Source: Stomoxys calcitrans (Eukaryota; Arthropoda; Insecta; Diptera; Muscidae). From it: DNA of 64,000 nt. The notes below the pieces were generated by a model. The model saw only the letters and a list, made by a program, of their open reading frames with translations, was not told where the DNA came from and did no database searches. The translations under genes and the position numbers were made by a program. The stretch's first letter is position 1. Every line of letters starts with the position of its first letter. Below, piece by piece: positions 38,801-47,800 of this stretch. The stretch is from NCBI RefSeq assembly GCF_963082655.1, contig NC_081555.1, forward strand, positions 152,375,007-152,439,006, given 5' to 3'.

Positions 38801-41800
38801 TCCACTTGTCGGATCAAGTGTTTGGGGGACTGCCCCAAAAACACCCCTAAATCGGACATTTTTAACGACCACGGCAATATGGGACTCAAATGAAAGTTAT
38901 TTGCGAATAAAATATGAATCTGATATTCAAATTTGGGACAAAGTTTCTGTGGGTCCACCCCTTCCCCCACAACACCCCCCAAACAGGACTTATTTACTGA
39001 CCATGGCATTATGGGGCTTAAATAAAAGGTATTTGAGTGTAGAATACGAATCTGATATCCAGATGTGGGACCGAGTGTTTGGGGGGCCGCCCATCCCCGA
39101 TAACATACCCCAAAGAAGACAAATGTACGACCATAGCAAGATGAGACTCAAATAAAAGGTCTTTGGAAGTAAAGTACGAATCTGATATCAATGTTTGGGA
39201 AAAGTGTTTATGGGGCCACCCCACCCCCATAACACCACCCAGATAGGAAGTATTTGGTGACCATTGCAATATGAGGCTCAAATAAGAGGTATTTTAGAGT
39301 AGGACACGAATCTGATATATATTTTCAAACGCAAGTCATTGAGTGGCCATCACCCAAAACACTCCCCAAACCGGTCAGGTATGCCGACTATGGAAAAATG
39401 GAGCTCAAATGAAGGGTATATGGGAGTAGACCATGAATCTGACATCAACATTCAGGACCAACTGTCTAGGGGACGTCCACCCGCCATAACAACCCCCAAG
39501 TAGGACGTATTTGCTCACCAAGACAATTCGGGGTTTCAAGACAGTGGAGCTCGGTATTCATAGTTTTTAGGGCCCATACCCCAAACTGGACATATTTGCT
39601 GGCTTTTTTGGTGTTTGAGATTAGAAAACGAATTTTATATCCAATTTTGAGGCCAATGGCAATATGGGATTCAAATATATGAGAATAGAGTAAGTTCCTG
39701 ATATATTTTCGGGGCTTAGTGTTTGGGAGACCACCCCACTCCCCAAAACACCCCATAATCGGGCATATTTACCGACCATGTCAATGTGGGGCTTAAATGA
39801 AAAGTATTGAGGGGTAGAGCAAGAATTGATACTCACTTTCGGGACCTTTCCCAAATATACCACAAACAGCAATTTTTTACTGACCATCGCAATTTGGGGC
39901 TCAAATAAAGGTATTTGGGAGTAGAATACGAATATGATATCCAAATGTGGAACCATGTATTTTAGGCATCACTCCTTTCCCAAAACACCTCCCAAAGGGT
40001 AAAAATTTTTCGACCATGTCAATATGTGCCTCAAATGAAAGTCTAAGAAAACGAATTTGATAACCAATTTTGGGGCCATGTGTTTGGGGGACGCCTCATC
40101 CTGTAAACTCCCCTCAAACCCAATGGAGTTTAATAAAGGGAAGACCACGATGCTGATATTTTTTCAAGGCCAAGTGTCTGGGGGACATCATGAGAATATC
40201 GGGCTGAAATAAAGTATTTTAAGAATGGAGTACACCTTACATCCAAACTTAAATTCGTAGACCAATAAAGGTCATATGGGATTCAGATAAAGGCACTTAT
40301 ATTGTTAAACTGTTTGTCAAGCGATATACTATGGGTTGCCCAAAAAGTAATTGCGGATTTTTAAAAAGAAAGTAAATGCATTTTTAATAAAACTTAGAAT
40401 GAACTTTAATCAAATATACTTTTTTTACACTTTTTTTCTAAAGCAAGCTAAAAGTAACAGCTGATAACTGACAGAAGAAAGAATGCAATTACAGAGTCAC
40501 AAGCTGTGAAAAAATTTGTCAACGCCGACTATATGAAAAATCAGCAATTACTTTTTGGGCAACGCAATATTTTCGTAGCATGGTATTTCACTAAAAGCTC
40601 TTTAATTGTCGAAAATAAATATTCCAAGGAAAATTTTGTTCCTTATAAATTACAAGAAGGCGCAGTGGAGCGGGCCCGGTCCCGCTAGTTTTATTATAAG
40701 AATTAAATATTTGGCATGACCTTCTTTTTATCTCAATAGAGCTAAGTCCCAATAAATAAAAAATCTCAAGTTAAAGTTGAAATCAATTGACTAAGTATTT
40801 TTAGCCTACACCGCCCACTACAGGCCCCCGCATCAATACAAATTGGAATTTGCAATGCATAAACTAAGCTCAGTAAGCTTAGTAATAACTATAGGTTGGC
40901 TTTGTCCCAACATTGATCAATTGAAGGTTTTCACTTTTTGATGAAGACAAAAGTCGAACCAAGCCCCGCCAGATCATTGATATAATTGATTATAACGATT
41001 TGAAATGAGACATATGTACATGTGCCATGGGTATATGGGTATATGGCTTCGTATAAACATTTAAACGCACAGATATGTGGATAGTTTACGTTTGGTATGC
41101 CTGTCTATACACTCATGTGTATACAAAAATTACATTAAAACCTTAATTAAAGCCAATTGAAGTGGAATTGAGAATATGCTGAATTTTGTATTCAACATCA
41201 GCAGCATCACCATCCCCATCGCCACTATTATCATCTGTGCCATGCATGAAAAACGGGCTCGGGAGCAATGCCATTGAATCACACTTCACGCACTGCAAGA
41301 TCTTGGAAAGAAGTCTTAGCTAAAAAAAAAACTGAGATGATTTTTCAAAAATTAGTACACCCGAAAAATTTTTAGAGTTTTTAAACTTTTTGATTTTTAG
41401 GTCATAACGGCCTTAAAATACGTTTATTTGACAGTTCTATAAGGGAAATATATCAAATAAACCTATTTTAAGGCTTCATTAGGTTTTGTGAATAACGCAG
41501 TCAGACTCTAATAGCTTCGTATATTTTGACAGTTTTTTCTGCAGCCACTCTAAACTTGTTTCCTTTGGTTACTTCCAATTTTTTTCACTGTATCTTTTCC
41601 TTTTTTTGGCTTGTGTTATTTTTACACTTCAAAAACTAGTGTGGACGTAATAAATGACTTTTAAATTGACCCTAGAAAAGCTTAAAGATGGCATGCAAGG
41701 CAGCGGTGGCCAGTGGAAGATGAACAAGAAGAAAACCACCTCAAACCAGTTCATTTCTATGGGTTGAAAGTGAAAAATAAGTAAAACAAAATTATTTCAT

Positions 41801-44800
41801 ACCCAAAATAAATGACTGGCCATTTGTTAAAGGTGTGTAGTGATTAAGATCTACACAGTTTAAATGTGAGCTCGATAAGAGATTGTTTTTGAAAAGAAGA
41901 TAAAATTTGTTAAGGAAATGACTATGAAGTTAAGCTGAGGTTATAGTGGCCATCTGCAATCAGACTAACTAAGGCACTTAAGTCGATTGTGATTGCATAG
42001 GAATATCGAATAGGCCTTCTGGGCCCTAAGAAAGCCTGATAACTTGGCTATGAAAACAACATTGTCATTTTTTTGTATAAAACAACAACTTTAATTTTCA
42101 TAAAATCTTTTTCGAAAATGCTTGTCGAACGAAATTTTGTCAATATTTATACCCTACACCACTACTGTGGTACAGGGTATTATAACTTAGTGCATTTGTT
42201 GGTAACACCTAAAGGAAAGAGAGACCCATTGATAAGTATACCCATTGACTCAGAATCACTTTCTGATTTGATTTAGCTATGTCCGTCTGTCTGTCTGTCC
42301 GTCTGTCTGTCCATGTTAATTTGTGTACAAACTACAGGTCGCAATTTTCATCCGATCGTCTTAAAATTTGGTATGGGCATGTTTTTCGGCCTAGAGACGA
42401 AGGCTATTGAAATTGGAAAAAATCGGTTCAGATTTGTATATAGCATCCATATATATGTTCGTCCGATTTGCAATAATACAGCAATAAAATGATCATTTGT
42501 TAACCCATTCTCTCGAAATTTGGCAGGAAGGATTTTCTTATTACTCTCGTATTAGAAGTGTATATTATAGATATTTACTCCTAGATTCTCTGCAAGCGTA
42601 ATTATTGACCAATCTTTCCAAAATTATGTACAACGCTTTCCCCGACGTCTTCCACAATATCCATAATGTCTGGTCGAAATTGGTTCAGATTTAGATGTAG
42701 GTTGCCCAAAAAGTAGTTGCGGATTTTTTAAAAGAAAGTAAATGCATTTTTAATAAAACTTAGAATGAACTTTAATCAAATATATAGTTGCCATTTTGTT
42801 CGATAACCTTTTGCCATCTTCCTGGCAAATTTAGTATTCCACGCTCATAGAACTTCTGGCCTTCATCTGCAAAAAACTGAACCAAGTGCGATTTTATAGC
42901 CTCATCATTGCCGAAAGTTTTACCATTTAAGGAGTTCTGCAAAGATCGAAATAAATGGTAGTCTGATGGTGCAATGTCAGGGCTATATGGTGAATGCATC
43001 AAAAGTTCCCAGCCAAGCTCACTCAGTTTTTGGCAAGTGACCAATGATGTGTGCGCTCTAGCGTTGTCCTGGTGGAATATGACACCTTTACCATTGACCA
43101 ATTCTGGTCGCTTCTCCTTGATGGCTGTATTCATTTTGTCCAATTGTTGACAGTAAACATCCGAATTAATCGTTTGGTTCCTTGGAAGCAGCTCAAAATA
43201 TACCACACCCTTCCAATCCCACCAAACAGACAGCATAACCTTCTTTTGGTGGATATCAGCCTTTGAAGTGGTTTGAGCTGGTTCACCATGCTTGGACCAT
43301 GATCGTTTTCGACTAACGTTGTTGTAAACAATCCATTTTTCATCTCCAGTTATGATTCGTTTTAAAAACGGATCGAATTCATTGCGTTTAAGGTGCATAT
43401 CACAAGCGTTGATTCGGTTTGTTGAATGAATTTCTTTCAATACATGTGGTACCCAAATATCAAGCTTTTTCACCAGTCCAAGACTTTTCATGTGATAATG
43501 AACGGTTGATTTTGGTATATTTAACTTCTCTCCTATCTCACGCTCAGTTACATGACGATCCAATTCGATTAATCCTTAAAATTTGCTTAAAATTTGTCAA
43601 CGCCGACTATATGAAAAATCCGCAATTACTTTTTGGGCAACCCATAGCTTCCATGTATATGTTCGACCGATTCTGAGAAATATTGCAATAAAGTGCTTAT
43701 TTGTGAACTGATTCTCTCGAAATTTAGCACGAAGGATTTTCTTATAACTCTTAATATTACTGGTGAATTTCATAGCAATTGTATCAGGTTTAGCTATAGC
43801 TGTCACTTATGTGTATCGCCCGATTTTCACTTCTAAAGCCACTGCTCACGCATTCATTGACCAATCATACCAAAATTGTGCACAACGCTTTCCTCAATGA
43901 CTACCACAATATCTAAGAAATTTGGTCAAAATCAATTTAGATTTTGATGTAGATCCCATTTTTTCGTATTTATAGAAATTACTAAAGTGGTGTTATGTGT
44001 TGTAAACCAGATTTTGTGTTAGTGAAATAATATCCTCTTCTATTTTGTGCAAATGGAAATTTGCCCATGAACCGATTGAAGTTTAAGATCGATAAAAGGC
44101 CTCCTTTTAATAGCCATGTCCGAACGGCGACCGCAAATGTCGCCTGCATTATGAAGGAATAACCACCGCTGAAATTTATTTTGTTTTTCTGATGTTCTCG
44201 CCAGGATTCGAAGCCAGGCGTTCAGCGTCATAGGCGGACATGTTACCCTCTGCGCTACGGTGGCCACCACCTCTAATAATTGCCTTTTTTCAAATATTGT
44301 CCCCAACTCGTGTGCCACATTCAACAAGCATTCAAGCTTTTGTTAAAATGAAGTCAAATTGAAAATTACCAAAATTTTCGTTCGCTAGCGCGAGTTATGT
44401 CTTCTTTTTTTTTGGCTAAATTGATAAAGAAACCGCTGACAATTTAAACGTGATGGAAATTTATGATGATTTAGAAAAAAAAACCACCAACAATAACTTC
44501 ATTATCCAAAATGTTTTGTTGAGTTTATTGTTCATGCACGCTTGATATCTGAATAATTTCAAGTAAATTTAAGAGACACACGAGTAACAAGCATACGAAT
44601 TAAATGTTATTGCGGTAAAAATGTTCTAAATACGATATGAGCTATGAATAATTCATTTACCCATGAGATCAATGACCGGCGCAGAAGTTAGCATGAAATC
44701 AAATTAAATAAAATAAACTTAAATGAAATAAAATAAAATAAAATAAAATAAACTAAAATAAAATAAAATAAAATAAAATAAAATAAACTAAAATAAAATA

Positions 44801-47800
44801 AAATAAAATAAAATAAAATAAAATAAAATAAAATAAAATAAAATAAAATAAAATAAAATAAAATAAAATAAAATAAAATAAAATAAAATAAAATAAAATA
44901 AAATAAAATAAAATAAAATAAAATAAAATAAAATAAAATAAAATAAAATAAAATAAAATAAAATAAAATAAAATAAAATAAAATAAAATAAAATAAAATA
45001 AAATAAAATAAAATAAAATAAAATAAAATAAAATAAAATAAAAGAAATAAAATAAAATAAAATAAAATAAAATAAAAATAAAATTATTTCGGGATTTTCG
45101 AGCATCCTCTAGCTCGAGACCATGTTAAATGCTATATATTCAAAGAATAACATAGCCCAGAACTTATAAAAATTGAACATTTGTGTATTATAATTCAGAA
45201 CACTTTGACTGGCTTCATGGATCATGATTTCTGATACACCATATATCTTAGGGGAGTTAGAGGACTTATTGAGCCCTGTTTCTAAACAAAAGCGTGTTCT
45301 ATACCGTACTCAATTTGGGTATGTAGAGCACCTTAATCAATATGACAAAGTGATGAAGAAGACACATGGCGTACCAGAAATCATGATCCGCCAAGCCAGT
45401 CAAAGTGTTATGAATAAAAACACACACTTGCTCAACTATTATTAATTCTTTGCTATGCTATTCTTTGAATAGGAAGCATTGAATATGATCTCGAGCTAGA
45501 GGATGGTCGAAATATCACAAAATGATTTTAAAGATCAAAATAAAAGAGCACAAACAGCAAAATAAAATAAAACAAATTAAAATTAAACAAAAATAAAATG
45601 AAATGAAACAGAACAGAATAAATTAAAATAAAACAAAACAAGTAAAAGCGTGGGTGGTCTCAAGAAGTCGTATTGGGATATCGGTACTTAGTGAGGCCTA
45701 TATCACCATATTGACCGATTCGGATAAAACTTGGCACTGATGTTGTAAGTCCATAGATAGGTTTTTGGGCCAAATCTGTTGAGAATTTAGGCTTCTAAGC
45801 GTTGAAGAAGTCTAATCTGGGGATCCGTTTATATGGGGGCTATATCGTTTTATTGGCCGTGTCATACTTGACATGGATGTTGGAAGTCATAACTCAAGTT
45901 TTAGTTCCAAATTTCAGCAAAATCGGATGAAAATTTTGTCTTCTAAAGGCTCAAGAATTCAAATCCGGGTATCGGTTTATATGGGGGCTATATCGGTTTA
46001 TTGACCGTGTCATACTTGACATGGATGTTGGAAGTCATAACTCAAGTTTTAGTTCCAAATTTCAGCAAAATCGAATGAAAATTTTGTCTTCTAAAGGCTC
46101 AAGAATTTAAATCCGGGTATCGGGTAATATGGGGGCTATGACGGTTTATTGACTGATTCGGATCATACTTGGCATGGATGTTGGAAATCATAACTCAAGT
46201 CTTTGTTTCAAATGTAATTCAAATCGGATGAAAACTTAGGCTTCTGGGGATCGGTTTATATGGGGTCTATATCTGTCTATTGACTGATTCGGATTGTACT
46301 TGACACGGATGTTGAAAAATCATAACTCTTCCAAATTTTAGCCAAATCAAACGATATAGCCCATTTGCAATCTCCAATGACCTACATCAATATTAAGTAT
46401 CTGTGCAAAATTTCAAGCTACTAGTTTTACGCGTTCGAGCGCTATCGTGATTTGGACAGACATACGGAAGGTCTTGGGCCAATAAAAGGTGAATTTATTG
46501 TCCGATTTCGCTGTAATTTGGGACAGTAAGTTGTGTTAGGCCCCCCGATATCCTTTTTGAAGATGGCACAGATTGGTCCAAATTTGGATATAGCTGCCAT
46601 ATAGACTGATATCCCGATTTAATCTATTGGTCCCATAAAAGGCGTATTTTTTATCCGGTTTTGCTGAAATTTGACACAGTAACTAATGTTAGGTTTTTCG
46701 ACATCCGTGTCCTATATGGTTCAGATCGGTCTATATTTTGATATAGCTGCCAAAAAGTCCAATATTGAACCAAAATTGAACGGTGTATTTATTAGACCAC
46801 TCAATGACCGTGCCGAATTTAATCCAAATCGGACCATATTTGGATATAGCTGCTATGAGTGCATACATAATGCATTTTTCACCGGATTATGACGAAAGTA
46901 GGTTTACATATATACCCGATGTGGTGGGTATGAAATGTTTATACCCTCCACCATAGGATGGGGGTATACTAGTTTCGTCATTCTGTTTGCAACTCCTCGA
47001 AAAATTCTTCTTAGACCGCACAAAGTATATATATTTTTGATCGAAGTGACATTTTTTGTCGATCTAGCCATGTCCGTCCGTCCGTCTGTATATCGAAAGC
47101 ACGCTAACTTTCGCCTCTAGAGGGCGCTATTACTATCCGATTTGGATGAAATTTAGCATATCGTATCTTGTTATGACCTCCAACAACTGTGCTTAGTATG
47201 GCTCAAATCGGTTCATAACCTGATATAGCTGTCAACCGATCTTGGGTCTTGACTTCTTGAGCCTCTAGAGGGCGCAATTATTACTCGATTTGCCTGAAAT
47301 TTTGCATGAGGTGTTTTGTTATGATGCCTAGTCAGAATGAGTTTCAAGTATCAGTGACCCGACTAAAGAACAACAAGGCAGCAGGAGCCGACGGATTACC
47401 CGCTGAACTATTTAAGACCGGAGGCGACACGCTAATAAGGTGTTTGCATCAGCTTATCTGCGCAATCTGGCTGGAAGAACGCATACCCGATGATTGGAAC
47501 CTCAGTATACTATGTCCCGTACACAAGAAAGGAGACAATACGGAATGTACCAACTACAGAGGAATAAGTCTCCACCCCATCTCATACAAGATACGCTCGA
47601 GCGTACTGTGTGAAAGATTAAAACCTAAAGTCAATGAGATAATTAAGCTTTACCATTGCGGCTTTAGACCTAGTAAATCCTCCCTAGACTGCGCCAAATC
47701 CTGGAAAAGACCCGAGAAGGACAAATCAACACCTACCATTTCTTTGTTGACTACAAAGCCATGTCTGAGTTTGGTATCCCTGCAAAATTAATAAGACTCT

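Larger units (their letters stand above)
42150..44010 (+). mobile_element. third-family INE-1-like element, split by a mariner
   Basis: Head hairpin TACCCTACACCACTACTGTGG then TACAGGGTATTATAAC, close to the layout of the Drosophila INE-1 start. GTCTGTCTGTCC tract at 42280-42315. Body (CCATATATATGTTCGTCCGA) interrupted at 42698-43645, resuming to about 44000. Confidence 0.7.

Noticed and set aside
38561..40320. Regularly spaced direct repeats that might suggest a CRISPR array
   Set aside because: Units of about 130 bp are repeated over their whole length without unique spacers, and the genome is clearly eukaryotic.
43051..43266. + strand frames overlapping the mariner
   Set aside because: Antisense shadows of the transposase.
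44788..45105. 105-codon Phe/Ile/Leu/Tyr-rich open frame
   Set aside because: Pure translation of the AAATA microsatellite.
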